From Progne subis subis (taxonomy: Eukaryota > Chordata > Aves > Passeriformes > Hirundinidae), in NCBI GenBank assembly GCA_022316685.1, contig JAKJHU010000030.1, positions 14,650,018 through 14,714,017 of the forward strand: a stretch of DNA of 64,000 bases. Reading direction: 5' to 3'. A program made the translations under genes and the position numbers. The notes beneath the pieces were generated by a model. It was not told the origin of the DNA. It worked only from the letters and a program-made list of their open reading frames with translations, and searched no databases. Shown piece after piece: positions 41,401-51,675 of the stretch. How positions within the stretch are numbered: position 1 is the stretch's first letter; each line of letters opens with the position of its first letter.

Positions 41401-44400
41401 ATTCTGCTATCTTTACCAGTTTCTCATTAATTGCTGTTTAACTAATGGCAACTACCCTTCTTCCCAGGACTACCACGTTATTCTACTTCATGTTTCCAGT
41501 GGGGAGCAGAACTTCATTTATGATCTTGACACAGTGTTGCCGTTTCCATGTCCTTTTGATGTGTACAGTGTGGAGGCCTTTAGGTTGGATGACAGCCTTC
41601 GTCCAGAGTTTCACAGGTGATGACATGAAATATAGCGACTATGGATGTTATGTCATGAAATCAAAGTTGAAGTTCTCTTTGGGTATGCTTAGTGACAGAG
41701 GTTTCTTTACTACACTCCAGTAAAATAAATGCACTGTGTTACTTTTCTAAATCTCTTTCCTTAGTCATCAAAAGTCCTTTTCTTTCCTACTGTAACTTCA
41801 CAACTTGGCCCAACATTGTTGGTTTGTGTATTTAATGACATTAGTGCTCCTTGATGACAGGAAAGTGTTCTTGTTCTGAGTGATTAGTGCAGTATTGTGT
41901 ATGTGCATCTTTTAATAATAATTTTGATTTTATTTTTTTTTTTTTTTTAGAAAAATCAGAATGATTCGAGCAGATTTGTACTTGAAGACATTTGCTTCAG
42001 ACAGATCTCATATGAAAGATGCAGATGGGAAATGGCAAAAACCTCCTCCTGCATACCCTTGCATTGAAACTACAGGTGAGCTCCCAGAACTCCTTCTTGC
42101 TGCTTACAGTGCTGAATGAAATAGTCCAGGATGCACATGGGAAATAAATCATTTCTGTAACATTTTTCCATCCAGCTTAATTACTTCATATGGGAAAAAA
42201 TAGGGCTTTGAAGCATTTGGTACTCTGTTTTTTGAACACGTAGTCTAACATGTCTTCTGGCATTTACTGGTATCAAACATTAATTAGTGATACTCATAAA
42301 CTGAGCAGAGAGTGAGAGGTTAGTAATACTGTTCTCTTGTTACAGTAGGGAACTGAAGCAAACAGGCCACATAACTTGCTCAGGTTATTCACAAAGTTTT
42401 TCGCACAGTTATTATACCACGCTCTAGCACACAGATCCCATTCTGACAAAGTAGTGTTGGCAAGAGGAAATTTTCAGGCTCTGCTCAGTGTGGTGGGTTT
42501 AAACTTGCATAAAATGTCTGAGGTTTCTCTACCAGGTGAATGGACCCCAGGATGTTTTAAGTCACTGGCAAGTTGGCAAGTTTTTCCCTAAGTCTTAAGC
42601 CTTTTCTAAGTGATAGCCTAGCTAAGCCTCTGCAGGCCAGGCAGAGAGAGGTATAGACTTGGCATCTGTTGTGTAGAGCTGCTTAAAGCATTCTTATCAC
42701 ACAGCGCTTTGGCTTATTTTAATCATGTGTTTGGCAAGCTGAGTACCATTTGCTGTGTGTGTCTCTGTGTGTATGTGTGTGTTTGTTCTCATTTTTGTCC
42801 AAGGAAAGCATGGTGACATTTTGCTTTGAAAGAGTTTGAAAGTTTCCATGTTATTGCTCTGCATGTTTGGTTTTGTTGATTTTTAGTCATGCAGTGCTGC
42901 TGTGTGTTTATGTTAGAGGAGGGAGGGTCAAAGAAACATTCTGTCTTTAGGTCCAAGTGGTTTTAAGTTGCTGGGAAATTAATTCTTAGTCTTTGATTTG
43001 GCTCTTAAGGAAGCTTTCATTTTACATGAGAGTAGAAATGAATTATGAGAGTGAGCAGAAACACAGATGTAGTCTTTGTTATGAGGCTTTGGGTGTTTTC
43101 TAGACAATCCAGGTTATGAAGCGCCTTGAATTCTAACTTTTGGTTATTATTTTCAGCAGAGTTTTATGCAAAGGTATTGTAGGGAGTGTAGCATTTCTGA
43201 ACTACAGCGAATGGTTCTCTGTTAGCTGGAGCCTCCTTGGTGCTGAGAACTTTTTTGTCTGTGGAAATCTTGTTTTGATGGCTCAGAGCTAATGAAAGTG
43301 TGAGGAATATAGATGAGGTCAGACCAGGCATGCAAAAAATTCTATTCAAATCAAGAGTAAAAAACCATTACTTATGGGTAGTAAGTTACATAATGACTCA
43401 AACAGTTGCAGATGTGTACCTGTATCTCTAGCTGGAGTAAATGACTCCAGACATTGTAACTCTCCCCTTACCTGTTGTGTCTAGTTGAGCTTTTCCTCAC
43501 TGGTGAGCAGCAGCCACAGGCCTCAGCCAGCCTCTAGATTGTCTCTGTGATGCTGGTAGATAGTGAAGGATATGTAGCTTTTAACTTCCTCTTTTGCTAT
43601 CATTCTTTGCTCTCTACCTTCCCCTGCTGAATGAAATGTCCCTCGGTCATCGAGTTCAACATCTGCCCAAAACAAGGTTTCCCCAGGGCTCTGTCCAGTC
43701 TGGCCTTGAACACCTCCAGGGATGGTGATTCCAGCACCTTTCTGGACAGTGTTCCAGTGTTTGACCATTGTCATGGTAAACAAAAAATGAGTAAAAAATC
43801 CTAGTATATAATCTGAATTTCCCATGTTCCAACTTGCCTTTTTCATTTCTTGTCCTGTTGCCAGGCTCCTCCAAGAAGACTCTGGCTCCATTGTCCTACC
43901 TCTGCTCAGGTAGATGTAGGCACTAGTAATGTCCCCTTCATCTTCTCTTTTTGACTAAACAGACTCAGTTCTCTGAGCCTCTCCTTGAATAAATGTTGTT
44001 CTGCACCAGACGACTTGATTTTCCTCTTCTGGGTCTGCTTTAGTATGTCCACATTTTGTGGGGTTTTTTATGCTGAGGAGCTCCAAATGGACACAGTATT
44101 GTAGCACTGTGCTGATGTGCTCTGGTCTCCTGGCCAGTTGGCTGAAAGAAATTTGTTACCCTGCACCCACTGAAGGTAAAAAGTCTTTCACTAGGGTGCT
44201 TGAAGGTCTGAGTCAGAACAGGACTAGATTGTGTCAGATCTAGGACATCTAGTTCAAGTTGTCTTTCATTTAGTACCAGTTCATCCAGCTTTATTTTTTT
44301 GTCTTCCCTTTATATTCACTTGAGATACTTTATAACGAAGTGTGCTTCAACATGCACAGTGCTGTGAGTGCAAGGAGTCTGGGTCCAGCTGTAATGTCTC

Positions 44401-47400
44401 AGCACAGTTTTATCAGGCATAAAGCTGCCTTATTTTTAACTTGATGTTATACTGGGTGGCAGACCTTTTGTTATCATAAAAGAGCCTGGGGTATTAATGT
44501 TCGTGTCCATGCCAAATTCCATTGCAGATAACTGTTCTCTCCCTGCCGTTTCACTTAGATAAAACATTCTGCTTTCTTGTTGATTTGTGTTTGCATAAGA
44601 TTAAATTACTTACATATTTTGTGTTAGAGGTGACTGCAGTGTAATAGCTGACAGAACTGACCCCATATTGTTCTAATACAAATTTATTTGTGAGTCAAAT
44701 TTCTATCAGAGTGGATTTGTTTTGGTTTTATGGTTTTTTGCTTTCATTTAGAGTAGCCAAATTCCTAAGCTTTTGAGAAAATGCAAGGTTTTTATATTCT
44801 TTCTGTTTCCTCTATGTCTTCTTTGATGTTTGTGGCAGTTTGACCCTGCCTGGATGCCAGGTGCCCACCAAAACTGCTCAATCACTCTCACCTGCCAGCT
44901 GTACAGAGAAGAGAAAATGCAGTGAAAACTCATGAGTTAAGGATGGGGAGAGATCACTCACTGACTACTGTCATGGGCAAAACAGACTTGTCTTAGGGAA
45001 AGTAGTTGAATTTATTACCAGTCAAAATCAGAGCAGGATAATGAGGAGCAAAACAAATCCTAAAAGCACCTTTCCTCCACTCCTCCCTCTTTACCAGTGT
45101 TAGCTTTATTCCCAATTCTCTACCTCCTCCCTCCTTGCTCAGTGGGGAATGGGGGTTGAAGTCATCACAGGTTGTTTCTGTCATTGCTGCTCAGGGAGAG
45201 AAGTCCTTCCCTTGCTCCAGTGTGGGGTTCCTCTCATGTGGTTCTTCATGAACTTCGCCAGTGTGAGTCCATCCTATGGGCTGCAGATCTTAATGAAGCT
45301 CCAGTGTGGCTCCCTTTCCACAGGGTGCAGTCCTTCAGGTACAGGTTGCTCCTGCATGGATCCCCCACAGGGTCACAAGTCCTGCCACCAAACCTGCTCC
45401 AGCATGACTCCTCTCTCCACAGGTCTGCAGGTCCCTGCCAGCAGCCTGCTCCTGCATGGGTTTCCCATGGGGGTCACAGCCTCCTTTCAGGCATCCACCT
45501 GCTCCAGCCTGAGGCTCCTCCGTGGGCTGCAGGGGTACAGCTGCCTCACCATGATCTTCACCACAGGCTGCAGGGAAATACCTGCTCTGGTGCCTGGAGC
45601 ACATCCTGACCCTCATTCTTCCCTGACCTTGGTGTCTGCAGAGTTGTTTCTGCCACACATTCTCGCTCCTCACTGGCCATAATTCCTTCTCTGCAATATC
45701 TTTTTCTAATTTCTTAAAGGCAGAGGTACAACAACAATCACTGATGGGCTCAGCCTTTGCCAGAGATGGGTCCATCCTAGAGCTGGCTGACACTGGCTCT
45801 GTTGGACATGGGAGAAGCTTCTAGAGAAGCCACCCCTACAGCCCTCCTCTGCTACCAAAACCTTTCAGAACTGAATTGAGCAATCTCGATCATTAACAAA
45901 TTAAACATTTTTCTCCTACTAGTAACTCAAAGGGAATAAATCTTAAACTGTATTTGTCCTGTTCATGGGGTTGCAAAATAAATCATCAAAATATAAGCTT
46001 AAATGGAGTCATAAATTCCAGTCTATGCCTAAAAAAATTGAAGCTGGCACAGGGTGACATTTTAAAGTGTTTTTCTAAAAGACATACAACTCCAGTCCAA
46101 AGAATAAAACAATTAAAAAAACCCCTCTCAGATTCCTTAGTATCTCCTCAGAACCCACATGCTAAGCATTACCCTCTTGGAACTGGCTCTGCTCTAGCTG
46201 TTTCCCAGAGTTAGGCCTCTGTGTTTTTTACTGGCATTGCTCTGACCTGTTCTGCTTTGCTGCCATGGATGCCAGGAGAGGTTGGCCAACCTAACTGGCT
46301 GCACAGTGCTTTCTCACACTATCCTGTCCTCAAAGCTGCTCTGGTGGAATAAACATACCTGAGCTGCAGCACATTCCCCTGGTCCCACCTGTTTGCCAAT
46401 GATCTCTTGAAAGAAAACAGGGTATTTTGTTAAAATAATAAAGACTAAGAAAATTAGATTTGGTGAACGCATTAATTATTCTAGAGCTAGTGAACCCACC
46501 CTTGGATTTTCTTTTAAATTTTCTTTCCACAAATTAACGAGGTCTGATTCTGTTTAGTTTATGACTCCGGATGAGATCAGCCCTCCTAACTGCAAGCCTG
46601 TGTAAAATACAACTTGTTCAGTGCATTTCAAAATTACTCCAGATGGTGGTGTGGCTTATGTACAAGTGTTAGCAGCTACTCTACCACTAAAATGTGCTGG
46701 TTTGAATGTCAGTTCTCCCTAGGTGTTTGGTAGCACACTCGGTGGATTAATCTGTAAAAGCTTTTTGTTCTTTTTATTATTAATAAAATCCCTGGTAGTC
46801 AATAATGATGGGGTTTTACTTGTGTTGTTTGTTTTTTATTTTGAAGAGCATGAGTAGGACAGCTGAGAAATTCTGGAGACAATGTGTGTCAAACATATAG
46901 GTAACAGGAAATCTGTTAGAAGGAGGCCCAGCAGATGTCTGCAGTTGCTTTCTGTATCTCCTCTCTGAGGTGGTGGCAGGATCCTAGTGAAAGTGAAAAG
47001 GCACTGATAGGGATACAAATAGCTCCTATGCACTTGGTGGGAATCTTGTGCTGCTCTCATTTGAGAATAAAACTCCAGTCTGTCAAGTTAGGTCTTTACT
47101 TCATAAGCTTTTGTGGAAGTAATGAATAAATAGATAGATACAATAAAGACACAACTAAGAAATATTTAAATTCGCCGGAGTGGCTTGTTGAAATTACACC
47201 ACTTTCTGTAAAAGATAATTTAAAGTGGTGAGCTGTGTTTTACATTGAGATCAACCAGGATGGTTTTGCACAGTCAGTTGTATCTCAGCTGTGGAGACAG
47301 CAGTCCCCCAGCTGAGAGTGAGAAGATCCGACTTATCTTCCTGCTCAGACAAGGGAGGAGGACACCTACACAAGTCTCTGAAGAGTCCAGCTTTATTTAG

Positions 47401-50400
47401 ATGCCCCCAAGGTTTTAGGCATCAGCAGAACTGATCTTGGAGGCTTTGTTCCAGATTTCCTTGCTTCCAGCACCCCTTGGGCAGCTGTCGTTATGCTGAG
47501 TTAGTCCACGGTCTGTGAGGCTCGGCTTAAGCCGAGGCTTGGCTTAAATGCTGCTTTGTAACTACTGTTGGCAGAAGCCATAAATATGATGGCTAACAAT
47601 GCCTGAGATACTGCCTGGCCTTTTATTTCATCTCTGCTCAGAGTAAAAGTGGCAGACTTGATTTAAACAAAAATAAAGTTATGCAGGAATCCCAGAATGG
47701 GCCAGATAGGTAGGTCTCATTTGTGTGGGGGTGTATGTAACAAAGTGTGTTTGGTCAGAGGAAGATGAGCTCCTAAGCATCCACAAATGCAAGCTAGTGT
47801 AGCAGTAACAGCACCTGAGGAAGACTGCAAGGGTAATGTAAATATGAAAAGAATATTATTCTGCTGCTATTGGTCTTGTAAAAATGTAGGATATGTGCTT
47901 GCTTTTCTGGAGAGATCATCTTGGTTTGCCAGCTGTAGCTTCCGGATGTATCTTTTGTACATTCCCCCATGTCCAACAGAGCCAGTCCAGCCAGCTCCAG
48001 GATGGACCCACCTCTGGCAAAGGCTGAGCCCAACAGTGATTGTTGTTGTACCTGTTCCCTTAAGAAATTAGAAAAAGCTATTGCACAGAAGTAATTGTGG
48101 TCAGTTTGTCACTCTTATCTGCTTCAGGAGGAGGACTTTGTGGTATTCTCATGCATTTTTGCCGAGCCGTTTCCTAGCGCTGTAAGGTCTAACACGGCAT
48201 GCGCGGGTGCGGAAAGAGCAGCAGAGAGGAGCTGTTGTTACACGGATAAAACGGGAGAGGTCTCACATAGTTTTCCCCTATGGCTATCTCCCGTGCTGCT
48301 CCAGTGCCATCTACTGACAGGTTCTTAGGCCAGCGTTCTTCATAGGAATGGACTTGTTTGCTTTGGTAAAACAATCTGCCACAATCCTTCTGAAGTTAGA
48401 GAATATTTCATTTCCTACGGGCATTGTCATAGCAACTTCCAAGCTGCAAACAGCAGCTGTGTTTGTAACTGCTGGAACAATCTCCTTTGGACTGCTTTAC
48501 CATTCACAGAACAGTTTTTATTTTGAATGAATTATTTTACTATGCTCAATGCACATAAAGCAGAGAATTATTTATTTATTTACTCTTAAAGTATATGAAG
48601 AATCACATTAATTTTGAAAAAGCATCTGGGAGGAAAAGACAAGTTTGGAACTGGAAAACAGATTTACCCGTCTACCAGCAAGCAAGAGCTCTTATCCACT
48701 ACTAATTTGTTCTTGAGCTACGACAGCAAACTGCTGAGCTTGTGCTATTTTAAATTCCCACATAAGCAGAAATTGTCCCTGTTCTGCCAGACTCACTTCA
48801 GCAATAGGATCATGCTTGGGTGGAGTAAGGATTTTCCATATGCAGAGTTCAAAAGGGGTAACAAGAAAAGATTTAGGGGCCAGACCTCAGAAGGCGTGAT
48901 AGTTGGGATTAGGCAAATCACAAAGCTGCGCTGTAGTGTAGACATGGTGCAAATCAGAGGCCTTCAGGGGCTAGATTAAGCCTAGGACACCTGGGTCTGG
49001 GGTTCCTGAATATCATCTTCCTTTCCTTGCTTACACTGTCCGTAATGATAAGTCTAGTTACCCAAGCATTTAGCAGCTGAAGCAAATTTGGTCCTTCGGA
49101 TTTTATAATCTATTCATTAGCCTCCTCTTATTTGATTCTTAATCCTTAAATGCACACATGAATCATCCGTGGTAAAGTAAATACTTAATACAATGGAAGA
49201 GCTGTTAACAGTAAATCTGTAAAGTAAACCTGTAAGAGTGGCTTTACCACTCTGTTCCTTGAACTCATTCTCTGCCAATTTTCTTTTAATGGGCATTTAA
49301 AAAGATTATTTGCGCACATCATCAGTGAGAACCTAAAACAATAAGCCCACAGATGTTTGTCATCAGAACTGAACCTCTGATCAGCATGGTTCTGAGTCAG
49401 CGAAGCTTGTACCAGGTCAGCTCTGGAAAAAGGATGTATAAGGCACCTAAACCCAAAACTGCACACCAGCACTTTTCCAGTGAGCTCTCTGGGATCCATG
49501 AACGGGACAAAATGGTTTCTACCCCTCCTGCAGGGAACAGAGCAGATTAAAATCCTGGCAAAGAGCAGTCATGGTTATTTTTCTCTTGAAACTGTGGCAG
49601 TTAAACTTTTCACCCTGACATCATTCCATCATTCAGGATTCACAAAAAGAAAGTATTTGCCCCCAGCCTAGTTTGTGTTCTTCTTCACCTGACCATCCCT
49701 CTAGGCTGAGGGCTGGGGTAGGTCACACAGCTCCTCCCCTCTGCATATTCCTGCCCTGCAGTGGGCCCGTGTTCAGCGAGGACAAAGTTCAAGCCTGGAG
49801 GGAAAACAAATACTGTAATCCAGAGAGTAACAAACTGCAGGTTTGCCAAGGGGCTAATCACTTCTGAGAGACAATAAGCAACTTGCAGTTCTGACTACTG
49901 CTGTGAGCCCATCCCTCTGTGGTCGGTGCAAAAGTTGACTCTGTTGACTTTGGTTCAGAACTTAAATGCAGGCATAACATCTCCCCTGTTTTTGAGTCAT
50001 CCCATTTGTGTGAGTGCAGGAAGACTGAATTGCACTTCCCTGTGTTGGTTGTTATTTGTGCTCCAGTTCTCTTACTCTACTTGACCCTTCCAGGCTGCTA
50101 TTGTAGGGAAAACCCTTACCCACACATGCTAGTTTCTAGTGACTTACTGGAGGCTTCCTAGTCTTTTATTGTGATTATTGCCATGGGCAGAGAGGGGAAT
50201 CAGGGCAAAAGCAGTATTTCAGAGACTGGAAACAGATGTTTCTGCGCCACCATACAATTTGTGGAATCTTGCTGGAATGAACTGAACTATTGAAGAGGGG
50301 TTTGGAATGTTTTCTTGAAAGATGTATACCTGTGCTACAGAACCTGCATCAGGGACTTAAATATTTTCTTTCTCTGTTCCTTTCTTAGACTCCAAGATGA

Positions 50401-50522
50401 ATTTGGATGATTTCATCAGTATGAATCCTGAAGTGGGATGGGGCTCAGTGTTCTCCCTTCCAGACTTTGTGCATCGATTTGGCAGTCAGACTGATTACAG
50501 CTATTCCTTGGAAGGACAGTAA
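38411..50522 (+). CDS. NTAQ1: NTAQ1 (WDYHV1), protein N-terminal glutamine amidohydrolase (six coding exons, complete)
   Basis: NTAQ1 converts N-terminal glutamine to glutamate, feeding proteins into the Arg/N-degron degradation pathway; it acts as a monomer in cytosol and nucleus. The six exons are 38411-38484, 38655-38754, 39419-39469, 41468-41616, 41951-42075 and 50389-50522: 633 nt, 210 residues (human 205). The family signature WDYHV spans exons 3-4. The catalytic triad is intact: C25 (human C28), H78 (H81) and D94 (D97). The start ATG lies in GCCGGCCATGG, a fair Kozak context. The extreme N-terminus is Pro/Ala-rich and unlike human, as expected; the C-terminus is longer. Intron 5 (8.3 kb) holds most of the gene length and several repeats. 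Transcribed away from ATAD2 from a shared CpG island. Confidence 0.97.
38655..38754 (+). CDS. NTAQ1: NTAQ1 coding exon 2 (residues 25-58)
   Basis: Begins with the C that completes Cys25. Encodes [20 protein letters not shown], then [13 protein letters not shown], close to human. Acceptor TTTTTCAG, donor GTGAGT. Confidence 0.97.
39062..39285 (-). mobile_element. CR1 LINE fragment, antisense
   Basis: ATCATAGAACTATTAATAAA, then GAAGAAGACCTCTAACTCCA, TTCCAGGGATGGTGATTCCA and TCTGGACAGC follow the antisense CR1 3' end. In NTAQ1 intron 2. Confidence 0.8.
39419..39469 (+). CDS. NTAQ1: NTAQ1 coding exon 3 (residues 59-75)
   Basis: A 51-nt exon: [17 protein letters not shown], human IPIWKQQARPGDGPVIW. 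Ends at the Trp of the WDYHV signature. Acceptor CTTTCAG, donor GTAAGG. Confidence 0.96.
39585..39745 (+). mobile_element. CR1 LINE fragment, sense
   Basis: GGAGCAGGTTGCTCAGAGGG, then TTGGAGCAGATGACCTAAAG and TCCCTTCAAACTT match the sense CR1 3' end. In NTAQ1 intron 3. Confidence 0.75.
41468..41616 (+). CDS. NTAQ1: NTAQ1 coding exon 4 (residues 76-125), catalytic His and Asp
   Basis: Encodes [20 protein letters not shown] with H78 and D94, then [19 protein letters not shown]. Acceptor TTCCCAG, donor CACAG then GTGATG. Confidence 0.97.
41951..42075 (+). CDS. NTAQ1: NTAQ1 coding exon 5 (residues 125-167)
   Basis: Encodes [20 protein letters not shown], then [11 protein letters not shown], matching human [20 protein letters not shown] and PPPPYPCIET. 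The acceptor follows a run of 16 T. Confidence 0.97.
43640..44130 (-). mobile_element. CR1 LINE fragment, antisense
   Basis: CCAGTCTGGCCTTGAACACC, TCCAGGGATGGTGATTCCAG and later TTCTCTGAGCCTCTCCTTGA and CAAATGGACACAGTATTGTA are antisense CR1 landmarks in the expected order. In NTAQ1 intron 5. Confidence 0.85.
44831..45868 (+). mobile_element. Solo LTR, ERVL-type, about 1 kb
   Basis: Begins TGTGGCAGTTTGACCCTGCC, includes GGGCAAAACAGACTTGTCTT and runs of CTGCTCC(A/T)GCATGG-type units, and ends near CTACCAAAACCTTTCAG after GGACATGGGAGAAGCTTCTA. I recognise this as an LTR common in neoavian genomes (ERVL-like); no internal gag/pol sequence is beside it. Open frames inside it are not genes. Ends are approximate and I found no clear target-site duplication. 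Confidence 0.75.
45340..45545 (+). repeat. Degenerate internal repeat units within the LTR
   Basis: CTGCTCC(A/T)GC(A/C)TG motifs recur near 45345, 45390, 45447 and 45509, each followed by a C-rich, CAC/CTGCAG-containing block. This is a minisatellite-like array with units of about 45-60 bases, typical of this LTR type. Confidence 0.6.
47964..48090 (-). mobile_element. LTR 3'-tail fragment, inverted
   Basis: The reverse complement matches the tail of the 44.8-45.9 kb LTR (about 45687-45815), including GATGGACCCACCTCTGGCAA against the complement of the same block there. Only about 127 bases are recognisable. Confidence 0.8.
50389..50522 (+). CDS. NTAQ1: NTAQ1 coding exon 6 (residues 167-210 and stop)
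   Basis: Encodes [20 protein letters not shown], then [14 protein letters not shown], matching human [20 protein letters not shown]. The human protein stops just after HRFGSKNC; here about eight extra residues (ending SYSLEGQ) precede TAA. Confidence 0.96.
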
Positions 50523-50658
50523 AGTGAACAAAGTTCTTCTGCTTCTGAGTGGATGTGTTTTGTTTTGCTGTTCATACGCTGTGCTTATGGTTTACGTTTG
50601 TGTACATGGAATAGGTATTTGGAAAAATAGAACACCCAGTCAGAAATATCATGAACTG

Positions 50659-50664
50659 AATAAA
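50659..50664 (+). terminator. NTAQ1: NTAQ1 poly(A) signal
   Basis: AATAAA 137 bases after the NTAQ1 stop, followed by a T-rich stretch. It is the first canonical signal and would give a 3' UTR of about 155 nt; later signals may also be used. Confidence 0.6.
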
Positions 50665-51562
50665 ACCCTTTATTTTAATTATGTAAGAATACACTTGTTT
50701 TTAATGTCAAGTCAAAGGCAGATGTGTCACCATAAGCATATTGCTTTTCCAGGTACTATGCCCAAACTGAAAGAACTGCAAAAAAAGCTTTTGGAAAAAT
50801 ATATGCATAAAATACTGAACATTTTAGCCTAAATTGCTACAAGTTGTCACATTTTAAAAGTGAGATACGGTTTTCTTCATGTTATGATTGCTGTCAATTA
50901 TATATAAACAGACAGTGCATCTCAGTTTCCTTACTAGCTTTATGATTGTCCTTACGTAGCCTAAGTGTAGAGGGAAAATTGATTTAGTAGTTCAGTTGTG
51001 AATTCCCATGCACTATGTAAAACCAGGTAAGTATCCAGGTTTCTGTGCTGTACAAGGGGAGAATTAAATCCTGCCATTTCAGTTAAATGTTCTCGTGCTG
51101 ACAGTTCCTGGAAGATGCAGTTGCTCTTTTTGCTTCTTATGCTGGCTGTGCATTCTCACCTGCTCTCATCTTGCACTTGGTGTTTGTTTGGCCTTGTGGT
51201 AATTCAGGGTAATACTGACAGAAAGCAGGAAATTTTTTTGAGGGATTTTTTTCTGCCTCTTGGTTCCTGTAGCTGGCCATGAGGTCAGACAGCTGCTCCT
51301 GCTGGTGTAAGGAAATCAGCAGGGCCATATGGATGGGGGGAGGGGAGTGAGAAAGCTTCCCCCGTCTGGATTGTCTGCTGCTGAATATCCTTAGAGGTGA
51401 TAGCAAGCTGCATCCCTGCAGGGCACCCTGGGAAAGCCATCATGCTGAGGGTTTGGAGCCGTTCTTAGAAGAGTGCCCTAAACGTGGAATTGCAGAAACA
51501 GGCTAAAATGGGGTCTTTAATTCTCAGCTTTGAAACTGTTCTACTTTATACCCTAGCACATC

Positions 51563-51675
51563 ATAGAAGAACGTGGGTAAGAAGGGTCAGGCAGTCCAAT
51601 CTCCTGTTCAAATCAGGTCAGACCAGGCTGCTCGGGGCTTTAGCCACTCTGGCCTTGGAAACCTACTGGGACTGA
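51563..51675 (-). mobile_element. CR1 LINE fragment, antisense, diverged
   Basis: ATCATAGAAGAACGTGGGTA, then GTCAGACCAGGCTGCTCGGG and CTGGCCTTGG resemble antisense CR1. Short and diverged. Confidence 0.6.

Larger units (their letters stand above)
42076..50388 (+). other. NTAQ1 intron 5
   Basis: Large intron with CR1 remains (43.64-44.13 kb), a solo LTR (44.83-45.87 kb) and an inverted LTR-tail fragment (47.96-48.09 kb). 46.5-47.9 kb and 48.1-50.3 kb look like unremarkable AT-rich DNA. I see no additional exon. Confidence 0.65.

Noticed and set aside
45149..45793. Open frames of 145-177 residues on both strands near 45.4 kb
   Set aside because: They lie wholly within the solo LTR and translate its internal repeat units; not a cellular gene.
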